From JAEUIG01 sp046349775 (lineage in GTDB: Bacteria; Planctomycetota; Planctomycetia; Planctomycetales; Planctomycetaceae): DNA of 33,433 bases. Position numbers and translations under genes: made by a program. The stretch lies in NCBI GenBank assembly GCA_046349775.1, contig JAXMBS010000060.1:1-33433 (forward strand), given 5' to 3'. How positions within the stretch are numbered: the first letter of the stretch is position 1; each line of letters opens with the position of its first letter. The notes beneath the pieces are model-generated. The model made no database searches. It was not told where the DNA came from and was given only the letters and a program-made list of their open reading frames with translations. Shown piece by piece: positions 1 to 7,589 of the stretch.

Positions 1-223
1 GGCAGATCACGCCGTGAAAGTCGGCGGCGTCCATTTCCGAGATGGCGGCGTCGGCCACGCACGGATACCCATGCTTGCCCCGGTATTTCGCGCCTTCTGC
101 CGTGCCGGCGAGCGTCACGTGAACGCCGGCTTCTTCGAGCCGCAACTTGGGATACCAGAGTTCGAGGTCTTCGTAGTCGTCGCCGACGAAGCACAGAATC
201 CGGCGGCCTTCGAGTGTGGGCAT
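1..223 (-). CDS. DJ-1/PfpI family protein, partial (runs off left edge)
   Basis: This is the N-terminal 74 codons of a class I glutamine-amidotransferase-like protein of the DJ-1/PfpI family, whose members act as proteases, deglycases or chaperones. The start MPTLEGRRILCFVGDDYEDL gives the first beta strand followed by the conserved acidic DDYEDLE segment, where the family keeps a Glu close to the catalytic Cys. Next come WYPKLRLEEAG, KYRGKHGYP and the DADFHGVIC-like strand that leads into the nucleophile elbow. The elbow Cys itself lies outside the window. The ATG at 221-223 is preceded by AAGGAG at good spacing. The gene is divergent from thiS, with about 100 bp between them. The family call is from sequence; the exact activity cannot be stated. 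Confidence 0.8.
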   Translation of the reverse strand, partial: MPTLEGRRILCFVGDDYEDLELWYPKLRLEEAGVHVTLAGTAEGAKYRGKHGYPCVADAAISEMDAADFHGVIC

Positions 224-325
224 GCAGTTTCTCCTTCGCGGTAATCGCGCTCGTTGAACAGGTCGGTGGGGACGCCTATAGTTTCGAGAATACCGACTGG
301 CGTCGCCGGCGAAAGGCTGGATGGA

Positions 326-526
326 GTGGAAATCACACTGAACGGAGAGTCCCGGACGGTCCCGCCGGAGCTGACGGTGGCCGAACTGATCGCGCGACTG
401 GAACTGCAGCCGAAGTTTGTGGCGGTCGAGCGGAACCTCCAGGTCGTGCCGCAGCGCGAGCACTCGCAGTGCCGGCTCGCGCCCGGCGACCGAATTGAAA
501 TCGTGACTCTCGTCGGCGGAGGGTGA
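326..526 (+). CDS. thiS: ThiS sulfur carrier protein for thiazole synthesis
   Basis: ThiS is a ubiquitin-fold sulfur carrier. Its C-terminal Gly-Gly is adenylated and turned into a thiocarboxylate, and the sulfur is delivered to ThiG. The chosen GTG start at 326 gives 66 residues, the usual family length, beginning VEITLNGE and ending IEIVTLVGGG. The frame is open further upstream to 254, but that N-terminus resembles no ThiS, and GAAAGG at 311-316 sits at good spacing before the GTG. The middle carries the typical LTVAELIARLEL helix and FVAVERNLQVVP strand. The stop codon directly abuts the GTG of thiG, so the two are translationally coupled. No other thi gene is in the window. Confidence 0.88.
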   Translation: MEITLNGESRTVPPELTVAELIARLELQPKFVAVERNLQVVPQREHSQCRLAPGDRIEIVTLVGGG

Positions 527-1405
527 GTGAATGTTGAGGGGTTGGCGTTGAGCGATACACCATCTGAGTTTGTGCCCGCGAGTGAGAGTGCGCTGAAACT
601 TGGTGCGCACACGTTCCGGTCGCGGCTGATTGTCGGCACCGGCAAATATGCCGGTTACGAGCTGATGCGCGACTGCCTGGCCGCCAGCGGTGCGGAAGTC
701 GTGACCGTCGCCGTACGCCGCGAACGGTTGATCGACGCGCAGGGGCGGAGCCTGCTCGATTTCATCGACCTCGGCCGGTACACGATCCTGCCAAACACGG
801 CCGGTTGTTTCACAGCCGAGGACGCGGTCCGCGTCGCCCGGCTCGGTCGCGAAATCCTCACGAACTTGGAGAACCCCGGTGCGAACTGGGTCAAGCTGGA
901 GGTGCTCGGCGACACGAAGACCCTGCTGCCGGACCCGGTCGCCACGCTGGAAGCGACGAAGCAGCTCGTGGCGGATGGATTCCAGGTACTGTGCTACACG
1001 ACGGACGACCCCATCACTGCCAGGCGGCTCAAGGACGCGGGAGCCACGTCCGTGATGCCGGCGGGCAGCCCGATCGGCAGCGGGCAGGGGGTGCTGAACC
1101 CCAACAACATCCGCATCTGCCTGGAGTACCTGAAGGAAGGTGACCCGGACTACCCGGTTATCGTCGATGCGGGCGTCGGCACCGCCAGCGACGTATCGAT
1201 CGCCATGGAGCTGGGCTGCGACGGCGTACTGCTCAACACCGGCATCGCCGGCGCCAAGGACGCCTTGGCGATGGCGCACGCGATGCGGCAGGCGTGCACC
1301 GCGGGACGACTGGCTTATCTTGCGGGACGCATCCCGCGCAAGCTGTATGCCACGGCGTCGAGTCCGGAAACGGGGCGGGTCACAAGCGCGCAGCCGCCCG
1401 TGTGA
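527..1405 (+). CDS. thiG: Thiazole synthase ThiG
   Basis: ThiG is a TIM-barrel enzyme that condenses 1-deoxy-xylulose-5-phosphate, dehydroglycine and ThiS thiocarboxylate into the thiazole phosphate of thiamin. Family signatures seen are RSRLIVGTGKYAGYELM near residue 32, VVTVAVRRERL near 58, ILPNTAGCFTAEDAVR near 87, NWVKLEVLGD with the Schiff-base Lys at about residue 123, MPAGSPIGSGQG, VIVDAGVGTASD, and the C-terminal AGRIPRKLYATASSPE. The protein is 292 residues, somewhat longer than the usual 255-265, because of about 20 extra N-terminal residues and a short tail. The GTG start at 527 touches the thiS stop and has GGAGG a few bases upstream. It is convergent with hslU, with 58 bp between the stops. 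Confidence 0.93.
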   Translation: MNVEGLALSDTPSEFVPASESALKLGAHTFRSRLIVGTGKYAGYELMRDCLAASGAEVVTVAVRRERLIDAQGRSLLDFIDLGRYTILPNTAGCFTAEDAVRVARLGREILTNLENPGANWVKLEVLGDTKTLLPDPVATLEATKQLVADGFQVLCYTTDDPITARRLKDAGATSVMPAGSPIGSGQGVLNPNNIRICLEYLKEGDPDYPVIVDAGVGTASDVSIAMELGCDGVLLNTGIAGAKDALAMAHAMRQACTAGRLAYLAGRIPRKLYATASSPETGRVTSAQPPV

Positions 1406-1463
1406 ACTCAGACACCCCGGAAGCGGCAGAGCAGACGGGGTACTGCGACTCTGGCCGCCCGCG

Positions 1464-2797
1464 CTACAGGATGAACTTCGACAGGTCCTCGGCCTGCAGG
1501 ACCGCATCCAGCTTGCCGTGGACGTAGGCGGCGTCAATGCTGACCGTCCGGCCGCGGAGGTCCGGCCCGTCAAAGCTCACATCTTCGAGGAGCCGCTCGA
1601 GGATCGTGTGCAGCCGGCGCGCTCCGATGTTTTGAGTCGTCTGATTGACCTGCCAGGCCGCATCGGCGATTGCTTCCAACCCGTCACGCGTAAACGAGAG
1701 CTCGACGCCGTCGGCCGCGAGCATGGCCGCATACTGACGCGTCAGCGAACTGGTGGGCTCCGTGAGGATCCGCAGGAAGTCGTCGCGCGTCAGCGGCTGC
1801 AGTTCGACGCGAATCGGAAACCGCCCCTGGAGCTCCGGCATCAGGTCGGACGGCCGGGCCCGATGGAACGCGCCGGCGGCGATAAACAGCACGTGGTCGG
1901 TTTTCACGTTGCCGTACCGCGTCTGGACCGTAGTGCCTTCGACAATCGGCAGCAGATCGCGCTGCACTCCCTGCCGGCTGACATCGACCGATTTGCCCCC
2001 CTCCTCGCCGCCGCAGATTTTGTCCATCTCGTCGATGAAGATCATCCCCTGCTGCTCGGCAAGTTCGATCGCCGACTGGTGGATCGCGTCGCGGTCGAGC
2101 AGGGCTTCAATCTCCTGCTCGATCAGCAGCTTGCGAGCATCGGCCACGGTCAGCTCGCGCTGCTGCTGCTGCTTGGGCATCAGCTTCTCGAACATGTTCT
2201 GGAAGTCGATGTCCACCTGCTCCATGCCCATGTTGGAGAAAATCTGGACAGGGACATGCCGCTGGTCGACCCTCAGCTCGACTCCATGATCTTCCAGTGC
2301 CGCCGGCCCGGAGCATGTCGCGGAATCGCCGCGCGTGGGCGTGGCGGCCCCTCGTCTTTCGCCTCGTCAGCTGCCGGTGCGTGTTCAGGCTGCGGCAGCA
2401 GCAGGTCCAGCAACCGGTCTTCACTTCGCCGCTCGGCGCGGGGCAGCATCTCCTGGCGCTGGCTGGCTTTGACAAGGCGGATGGCGGCCTCGACGAGATC
2501 ACGGACCATGTTGACGTCGCGACCGACGTAACCGACTTCCGTGTACTTGGTCGCCTCGACCTTTACAAACGCGCCCGTGAGAATGGCGAGCCGGCGCGTG
2601 ATTTCGGTTTTCCCGACGCCGGTCGGACCGATCATGATGATGTTCTTGGGGGTCACTTCGCGGCGAATTTCTTCCGGCAACTGCTTCCAGCGCCAGCGAT
2701 TGCGCAGCGCCACCGCAACGGCGCGCTTTGCTTCCGCCTGCCCCACAATATGGGCGTCCAGGCGTTCCACGATCTGTCGGGGAGTGAGTTCGTACAT
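1464..2797 (-). pseudogene. hslU: HslU ATPase subunit, coding frame broken twice
   Basis: HslU is the AAA+ unfoldase of the HslUV (ClpYQ) protease. The N-terminal half (2797 to about 2340) has TPRQIVERLD, Walker A GPTGVGKT at residues 57-64 and KYTEVGYVGRDV. The C-terminal half (about 2298 to 1464) has Walker B MIFIDEMDKI, GRFPIRVEL, sensor 2 IGARRLHT and the C-terminal DLSKFIL tail that docks into HslV. The halves lie in different frames, joined by a roughly 40-bp stretch in the third frame that encodes RRFRDMLRAGG, which belongs to the conserved I-domain. Removing one C from the run at 2337-2339 and one base near 2298 restores a continuous product of about 444 residues. All catalytic motifs are intact. 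No hslV lies on either side, although the pair is usually adjacent. This may be assembly error or real decay. Confidence 0.85.
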
Positions 2798-3120
2798 GGT
2801 GATTCAATGAGCCTCGAGCGCGGGGATGCCCGCGTCCCGATCTGCATCAGTTTTTAACGGCGTCAGACGATCATTTACGCGCAGCAAAATGCTGCACTGT
2901 GCTATCGAGCGCTATCGTAGTGTCGATGGAGCGCGGCGGACAACCAGGCTGGTCGCCCACAAACCACGCGCCGCCGCTGCGTACGACGAAGTGCGTTGCC
3001 GCCGACCGAAACCCGTACGGCACGCCGATTGCAGCATTGTTACACGGTCAAACTCGGGAGTGCGCCTGGAGCCCGAGGAATTGACACACTGGTAAATCCG
3101 ACCTGCACGGGGAACCCCTC
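2798..3120. other. Intergenic region between hslU and the small gene at 3121
   Basis: This is a 323-bp divergent gap. I see no tRNA, no hslV and no convincing ORF. Just upstream of hslU a perfect 6-bp inverted repeat CGCGGG-GATG-CCCGCG lies at about 2819-2834, which would fall in the hslU leader. A TTGACA occurs near 3083, but no matching -10 box follows at 16-18 bp. The small hairpin GGGGAACCCC directly precedes the ATG at 3121. Confidence 0.5.
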
Positions 3121-3468
3121 ATGTTGAATCTCCTGGAGCGGACGAACGGTTGGTGCGACGTGCTGGAGCACGTCCAGTCGCGAGAAGAGCCGCCGAAGCC
3201 CTTCCTCAACGAGTATCTGCCGACTCCCGAAGAGATTTCACGGGCTTGCCTCGAGATTCAGTCCGAGTGGACGGAACTGGCGCCGCTGTCGACGGCGGGG
3301 ATACCGGGCGCACCCTTCAGCGACTGTGCCGCAATTGCGGATCGTCCAGCGCGGCCTTCAGCGGCTGACGATGCGGAAGCCCGGAGGCCGGAGATCAGAG
3401 GTCGTCCAGAGTGCCGCCACCTGGCGTTCGACCTCCGACCTCCGCCAGCCGTCTGCTACTCGGCCTGA
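3121..3468 (+). CDS. Small hypothetical protein, probably frameshifted
   Basis: The function is unknown. The first 50 or so residues look like real protein (MLNLLERTNGWCDVLEHV, then EYLPTPEEISRACLEIQSEW), which resembles short planctomycete proteins with a PTPEEI...EIQ..W helix. After EWTEL the frame becomes Ala/Pro/Arg-rich and low in information. Shifting by one base near 3275 gives RRGYRAHPSATVPQLRIVQ, which continues the pattern much better, so an extra base there is likely. The last 30 codons of the open frame run through an inverted repeat (3381-3446) and are unlikely to be real coding sequence. The upstream ribosome-binding site is poor. The start and the N-terminal part are moderately supported; the end is not. 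Confidence 0.4.
   Translation: MLNLLERTNGWCDVLEHVQSREEPPKPFLNEYLPTPEEISRACLEIQSEWTELAPLSTAGIPGAPFSDCAAIADRPARPSAADDAEARRPEIRGRPECRHLAFDLRPPPAVCYSA
3381..3446. repeat. Imperfect inverted repeat beyond the 3' end of the CehA-like gene
   Basis: The left arm around GAGATCAGAGGTCG (to 3404) pairs imperfectly with the right arm CGACCTCCGACCTCCG (3429-3444). Inside the loop, CGCCACCTGGCG (about 3415-3426) is itself a 5-bp stem. It starts 10 bases past the minus-strand stop at 3456 and may end that transcript or be a dispersed palindrome. There is no T run, so it is not a standard intrinsic terminator. Confidence 0.4.
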
Positions 3469-5792
3469 CTCTCTTCGCGGACCTTGCGGTAGAGCGCCGC
3501 GGCTTCGTCGTAAGCCTTGTGCGCAGCGGCACGCTCGTCTTCCCGGATGCGGCCTTCCTTCTGCTTCCAGCAGGTGTCGACCGCGGAGATGCACCAGTCC
3601 GCACTGCGACGCGAAGCCCGAATCGGCTTGTCCCCCACGACCACGTACACCGGATTCGTATGCACACTGGGGAAGATGCGGACCGCCACCCAACTCGAAA
3701 TCGGCAGGTCCACGTCGAATGACAGCGACTGCACCGAACCGTCGGCGGCGATTTCCTGGCGCGCGGCGGGATAACCATTGACGATCAATTCCACCGGCAC
3801 CGTGCGCGTGTTGCCGATCCGTGCCCGCTCCACATGCCAGTACGGCTGCTGGTCGAGCCGCTTCTTGCGAATCGCTTCCGTTTGCGGCGTCGGCTTCTCG
3901 GCCAGCAGGGCGGCCACGTCGCACGTGACGTGCACCTTGCCAGGTTGGGCGAGCTTGAGTTCGCTGTTCGTGCCACCGGCCCCGGGTTCGCCGAGCGCGA
4001 CTGACTGTTTCGGATCGGCGGCGGACGCGACTTTCAGGTCCATCACGTGGCTCAGCCCGTCGGTACAGTAGCTGCGCCCCAGCTTCACTCCATCCACCCA
4101 GTGGTCGTAATCCAGGTGGTGATCCTCCAGTTTGACGTAAATCCGACCCAGGCCGACGCGCTCGCCGTAAATGCAGGGGAAATCCGTTTCGCCGCTGATC
4201 TTCGCCCGGTAACCGCAATTGTTCGTGTGATACCAGACGTTGAGTTCCCACACGGCCGGGGTGTCGACTGCGGAGATGAAGTCGCAAGCGTCATGCGCCA
4301 CAGTGACGATGTACTCGTTGGCGCCGATGCCATCGAAGGCCGGCATAGCATAGTCCGGCAGCGTGTCGGCCGCGCGGCCTCCCTTCGGCATGCGCAGCCC
4401 AGTGCCGGTCAGCGCGATGCGGCTGCCGTCAGGCGCGTAGTCCGGTAACTGCAGTCCCCAGCCGCTGTGGCTGTAGCCGACAACCGCTCCCTGCCGCTGG
4501 CCCCATTGCAGGACCGGCATCGTCCAGCTCGGCCACTCTTCGAGCAGCGTCGTGCCCGGATAATCGTCTTCGATCAGCCGCAGCAGACACAGGTGGCCGG
4601 CGTGCGAGGAGGGGAATCCGCTGACCTCGACGTCATACCGCATCAGGTAGTTCGGCTTCGAGAGCGCGCTGACCTTGCCTTCGAAGTACTCCTTCTGGGC
4701 ATACCAGCACGGTCCCCACGACAGCACGCAGCCGACGTTGAGGTCTTCTCCCAGCACGTGCCGCATCATGTCCGCCGGGCCGACACCCTCGGTCGGGCTG
4801 TCGTAATGCTTGCAGCCCGCGGCATGCACGTGGTGATCGCCCGAGTACCAGCCGCGCTTGGCCGGATGAATCCACCGCTGCAACTGGAACGAAGCCGGGA
4901 ACGTGCCGCCATTGGCGCCGGCGGCCGACTGCGACAGATCGGGGACGTGCAGCGTGTGGGTCTGAATGACGTACTCGGGACCGCGTCCGACTTCGACCGT
5001 GTACTCGCCCGGTGGCAACCGCACTGATTCGCCGTCGGCCCGGTAAATCTGCTGATGGAAGAAGAAGTCCGGCGCGAGCCGGCGCGACGGATTCGGATAG
5101 ACGCGGCCCTCGCGGTCCTTGATCGTGAATGCCGCCGTCGTCGGCGAGCCGTCGTAATCCTTGACTTCCAGCACCACGTCCACCGACGGCAACGACTTGA
5201 ACAGCAGCGGCACCTCGCTGCGGAATCCCAGGTCCTGCGTTCCCTGGCCGACGTCGAACGCCAGCGTGGCTTCGCGCGGGCCGGCGTCGCGCGAGTACAA
5301 CTGCACCAGCCGGTACTCGACATTGAGCCCGGACAGCTCCGGCTTGAGCGGCTGCTTGGTCACTGGCGCGATGTCCAGGAACCGCTGTGCCGACTCCGCT
5401 GACGTCACGAGCTTCTGGTCCGTCGGCAGCCGTTCACGAGAGCCCTTGCCTTGCTGATAGACCGGATCGGCCTGCGGGCTGTCGATCCGCAGCGGCGCGG
5501 TCACGCCGGCCTCGTTGATGACCTTGACGAGGAATGTTCGCCACCCTTGTTGAGTGAGTTCGCGTTTCGCAGGACCTTCCTTCGCGGAGACACGGCTCTC
5601 CGGGTTGATCGTCACCTCGACCAGGCAGTTGCGATCGAGCGCCGTCTGAATTCCGACAACGCATTTTTCGGGATCGGTCTCGGCCGTGCCGCCTGCTGCA
5701 CGGCATCCGCATCGGCAGGACAGCGCGTAATCGGCCAGCTTGGCTGCCTCCACCAGCCGATTGGTCGCGGCGACGAACGGCTGCTGTTCCAC
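3456..5792 (-). CDS. CehA/McbA-like secreted protein with PHP-type metal motif
   Basis: This is a large protein of 778 residues in the open frame, resembling CehA/McbA family metallohydrolases of the PHP type. The key motif is WYSGDHHVHAAGCKHY, with GDHHVH at about residues 318-323; such histidines bind metal in PHP-like domains. A long beta-rich region comes first (residues 45-310, with PPGEYTVEVGRGPEY). After the motif come LSWGPCWY, VVGYSHSGWG and VAHDACDFISAVDT, likely further parts of the active-site domain, then a beta-rich C-terminal region and a final helix ending KVREESQAE. Substrate unknown. GTG 5792 is not the true start: a signal peptide precedes it in another frame (5793-5901). 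Residues 26-36 (CRCGCRAAGG) also look out of frame. Family call moderate to good; activity unproven. Confidence 0.7.
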   Translation of the reverse strand: MEQQPFVAATNRLVEAAKLADYALSCRCGCRAAGGTAETDPEKCVVGIQTALDRNCLVEVTINPESRVSAKEGPAKRELTQQGWRTFLVKVINEAGVTAPLRIDSPQADPVYQQGKGSRERLPTDQKLVTSAESAQRFLDIAPVTKQPLKPELSGLNVEYRLVQLYSRDAGPREATLAFDVGQGTQDLGFRSEVPLLFKSLPSVDVVLEVKDYDGSPTTAAFTIKDREGRVYPNPSRRLAPDFFFHQQIYRADGESVRLPPGEYTVEVGRGPEYVIQTHTLHVPDLSQSAAGANGGTFPASFQLQRWIHPAKRGWYSGDHHVHAAGCKHYDSPTEGVGPADMMRHVLGEDLNVGCVLSWGPCWYAQKEYFEGKVSALSKPNYLMRYDVEVSGFPSSHAGHLCLLRLIEDDYPGTTLLEEWPSWTMPVLQWGQRQGAVVGYSHSGWGLQLPDYAPDGSRIALTGTGLRMPKGGRAADTLPDYAMPAFDGIGANEYIVTVAHDACDFISAVDTPAVWELNVWYHTNNCGYRAKISGETDFPCIYGERVGLGRIYVKLEDHHLDYDHWVDGVKLGRSYCTDGLSHVMDLKVASAADPKQSVALGEPGAGGTNSELKLAQPGKVHVTCDVAALLAEKPTPQTEAIRKKRLDQQPYWHVERARIGNTRTVPVELIVNGYPAARQEIAADGSVQSLSFDVDLPISSWVAVRIFPSVHTNPVYVVVGDKPIRASRRSADWCISAVDTCWKQKEGRIREDERAAAHKAYDEAAALYRKVREESQAE

Positions 5793-5901
5793 CTTCTGAC
5801 GGGAACGAGATCGGCGGCGCCCGCCAGGTCACCGGGGCCGCACAAACCGCGGCGACGACCCCGAGCCAGCGGCCGAGATTCTGAACGAATCGCTGTAACA
5901 A
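5793..5901 (-). pseudogene. Displaced signal-peptide region of the CehA-like gene
   Basis: In the frame starting with TTG at 5901, the sequence LLQRFVQNLGRWLGVVAAVC followed by AAPVTW is a typical Sec signal peptide. It is followed in a second frame by AADLVPVRR (about 5819-5793) and then in a third frame by VEQQPFVAATNRLVEAAKLA, the N-terminus of the downstream 778-residue frame. Two single-base losses, near 5816-5824 and 5793-5797, would join them into one secreted protein. No clear Shine-Dalgarno site precedes the TTG, so the precise start is uncertain. Confidence 0.6.
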
Positions 5902-6250
5902 GCACGAACGTGTGGCTGGCGGCGATGGGCACTTCGATGCGCGGAATCCGGATCATCGTTGAACCTCCTCGGGTGTAGACGCCGACGCCATTAGCGCCCG
6001 TCCGGCTGCTTGGGTTCAAGCAATGGCCCGCCAACTTCAAGGCGTGGGCGGTAGCCGCTGATCGTCTGAATTACGTTCGAGCAGCATCGCGTTGGCGGCC
6101 TTCTCCCCGGCAACGTGCGGTCCCATGTAAAGACGCGTCACCGCGGAGAGTAGGTGGCCGGCAAGCAACTCTGTTCGGCGAGATTTGCACCGTGAGTCCT
6201 TTCGACCGATCCAATCGGCGGTGACCTCAGATTCGATTCTCCAGGTGGAA

Positions 6251-6267
6251 CGACCCCAACGGGGTCG
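6251..6267. repeat. Perfect 7-bp stem-loop within a REP-like segment
   Basis: CGACCCC-AAC-GGGGTCG is a perfect inverted repeat with a 3-base loop. It lies in a roughly 95-bp segment (about 6240-6335) that reads like a dispersed intergenic element rather than coding sequence. No second copy is present in this window. Confidence 0.5.
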
Positions 6268-6346
6268 CAGACTGGCCGGGGTTGAGCGGAGCGGAGCCAA
6301 CAGGCGAGCCGCAGCGATACCCCCGGTATGCGGCACAGCGATCTCT

Positions 6347-6373
6347 CCCTCCTCCGCGTTTTCGCGGGGAGGG
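6347..6373. repeat. GC-rich hairpin with TTTT loop
   Basis: CCCTCCTCCGCG-TTTT-CGCGGGGAGGG forms a stem with one bulge and one G-T pair around a TTTT loop. It is an intergenic palindrome. There is no T tract after the stem on either strand, so a classical terminator is not supported. Confidence 0.5.
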
Positions 6374-6453
6374 TCAGAGTGGGGCGAACGGTGATACGAT
6401 TCTCGTTGCGCGCCTGTGCGCCTTGCGAGTCCTCAAGCAGTGTAAAGTCCTGC

Positions 6454-6524
6454 ACCCCTCACCTAACCTCTCCCCCGACTGACACGCCGCATGAATTCCA
6501 GACGTCTTGCGGGGGAGAGGGGCA
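6454..6524. repeat. Dispersed palindromic repeat, copy 1
   Basis: The element starts with ACCCCTCACC, then CCTCTCCCCCG (6467-6477), a 32-base loop, and CGGGGGAGAGG (6510-6520); the two arms pair perfectly over 11 bp. A second copy with identical arms and the same 32-base loop length lies at 28882-28953. The loop sequences differ, which suggests selection on, or mobilisation of, the arms. Confidence 0.75.
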
Positions 6525-6636
6525 ACGAATGCCGCCAACCAATCTTCTTTTGTATTCGCCACCCACACAGAGAATGGCAGCCGCGCCCGGCAACCGCTAT
6601 CGTGCCCGGGCAACCGTCGAATCATAGAGGACATCC

Positions 6637-7404
6637 ATGCAACCCGCGGCCGAACTCAAGCGGCGCATCCTGGCCGGCGAGCTGACGACCGGGATCCTCG
6701 TCACCGATCACCTCTGGCCGCAGATCGTCGAAATCGCCAAGGCGGCGGGACTCGACTACATCATCATCGACTGTGAACACCAGCCGCACGCTGCAGAGAC
6801 AGTCGCGTTGACGTGCCTGACCGGCCGCCTGGCCGGATTTCCCGTGTTGGTGCGTCCCAGTCAGACGAGCGATTCAGCCGTGCGGGCCATGCTCGACCTC
6901 GGTCCGTGCGGCCTGCTCTTGCCGTGCGTGGAGAGTGCCGCGCAGCTGGACATTGTGCGCGACGCGGCCTGGCTGCCGCCCCGCGGTCAGCGCCGCCCCG
7001 GCGGGCCGGCCAATCGCTGGGTCCGCGAGTTCACGTACGAGGCGTTTCGTTCGGGCGTCGAGGACCACCTGATCGTGATCCCGCAGATCGAGTCGTCCGC
7101 GGCGCTGTCACGCGCCCGGGAAATCGCGGCCCATGAAATCACCACGGCGCTCGGATTGGGACCGTTTGACCTGTCGGCCCAGATGGGTATCTGCGGAGCG
7201 GCCCTCGATCATCCGCAGATGCAATCGGCCCTGGCCGATCTGCGCGCCGGGGCCGCCGCGGCCGGCAAACCGGTCTGGATGATCGGTCCGGGGGCGCAGC
7301 TCGTTGAACTGGGTTTCCGCTTCATCTGCCTGGGAGAACCCAGCGCGCTGCTGACCGTGGCGCTGCGCAACCAGATCGGCCAATTGCGCAAGTCGTTAAC
7401 TTGA
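6637..7404 (+). CDS. HpcH/HpaI family class II aldolase
   Basis: The 255-residue protein fits the HpcH/HpaI family of metal-dependent class II aldolases, which cleave or form pyruvate adducts of hydroxy-oxo-acids such as 2-keto-3-deoxy sugar acids. Expected active-site residues are present: EH in IIIDCEHQPH (E47-H48, with the His as family base), R73 in VLVRPSQ, metal-ligand Glu in VIPQIESSAA (E152) and Asp in GLGPFDLSAQMG (D178). The 20-residue stretch RGQRRPGGPANRW matches the family's variable loop. GAGGAC upstream of the ATG is a reasonable ribosome-binding site. The ROK gene follows on the same strand after 185 bp. The substrate cannot be told from sequence. Confidence 0.85.
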   Translation: MQPAAELKRRILAGELTTGILVTDHLWPQIVEIAKAAGLDYIIIDCEHQPHAAETVALTCLTGRLAGFPVLVRPSQTSDSAVRAMLDLGPCGLLLPCVESAAQLDIVRDAAWLPPRGQRRPGGPANRWVREFTYEAFRSGVEDHLIVIPQIESSAALSRAREIAAHEITTALGLGPFDLSAQMGICGAALDHPQMQSALADLRAGAAAAGKPVWMIGPGAQLVELGFRFICLGEPSALLTVALRNQIGQLRKSLT

Positions 7405-7509
7405 ATGTGTCCGCGGTCAGGGCGGTTGCCGCTATGCTGCGCGCGTGTTCATCAGGAATCGCCTCACGTAAAGATTCCGCAAGTCCGCCAAAACATTCCC
7501 GGCTCCCTC

Positions 7510-7537
7510 TTGCAAAGGGTTCCAATGCGGATATGAA
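7510..7537 (+). promoter_or_regulatory. Possible promoter of the ROK gene
   Basis: TTGCAA (7510-7515) and TATGAA (7532-7537) are separated by 16 bp and lie 50-80 bp before the ATG at 7590. The match to sigma-70-type boxes is fair and has no other support. Confidence 0.35.
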
Positions 7538-7589
7538 ATAGGGGCGCACACCGGACGACGCATGCGAAGGCGCCGTTCCGAGTCAAACA

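Larger units (their letters stand above)
5902..6636. other. 735-bp gene-free region with palindromic elements
   Basis: This divergent gap lies between the CehA-like gene and the aldolase gene. I see no credible gene: the open frames are Arg-rich and have no recognisable domain. It holds three palindromes, listed separately (6251-6267, 6347-6373, 6454-6524). The promoters of both flanking genes should lie here, but I cannot place them with confidence. GAGGA at about 6625-6630 is the likely ribosome-binding site for the ATG at 6637. Confidence 0.5.

Noticed and set aside
224..325. Possible TPP riboswitch upstream of thiS
   Set aside because: The gap is only about 100 bp and I cannot find the conserved TPP-aptamer core.
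2290..2345. Programmed frameshifting in hslU
   Set aside because: Two shifts are needed and no slippery site with a downstream structure is seen; insertion errors are simpler.
1140..2531. Plus-strand open frame of 463 codons overlapping thiG and hslU
   Set aside because: It overlaps the 3' half of thiG in another frame and runs antisense through hslU; no protein-like features.
3082..3110. TTGACA as a promoter for the gene at 3121
   Set aside because: No acceptable -10 box follows at 16-18 bp spacing.
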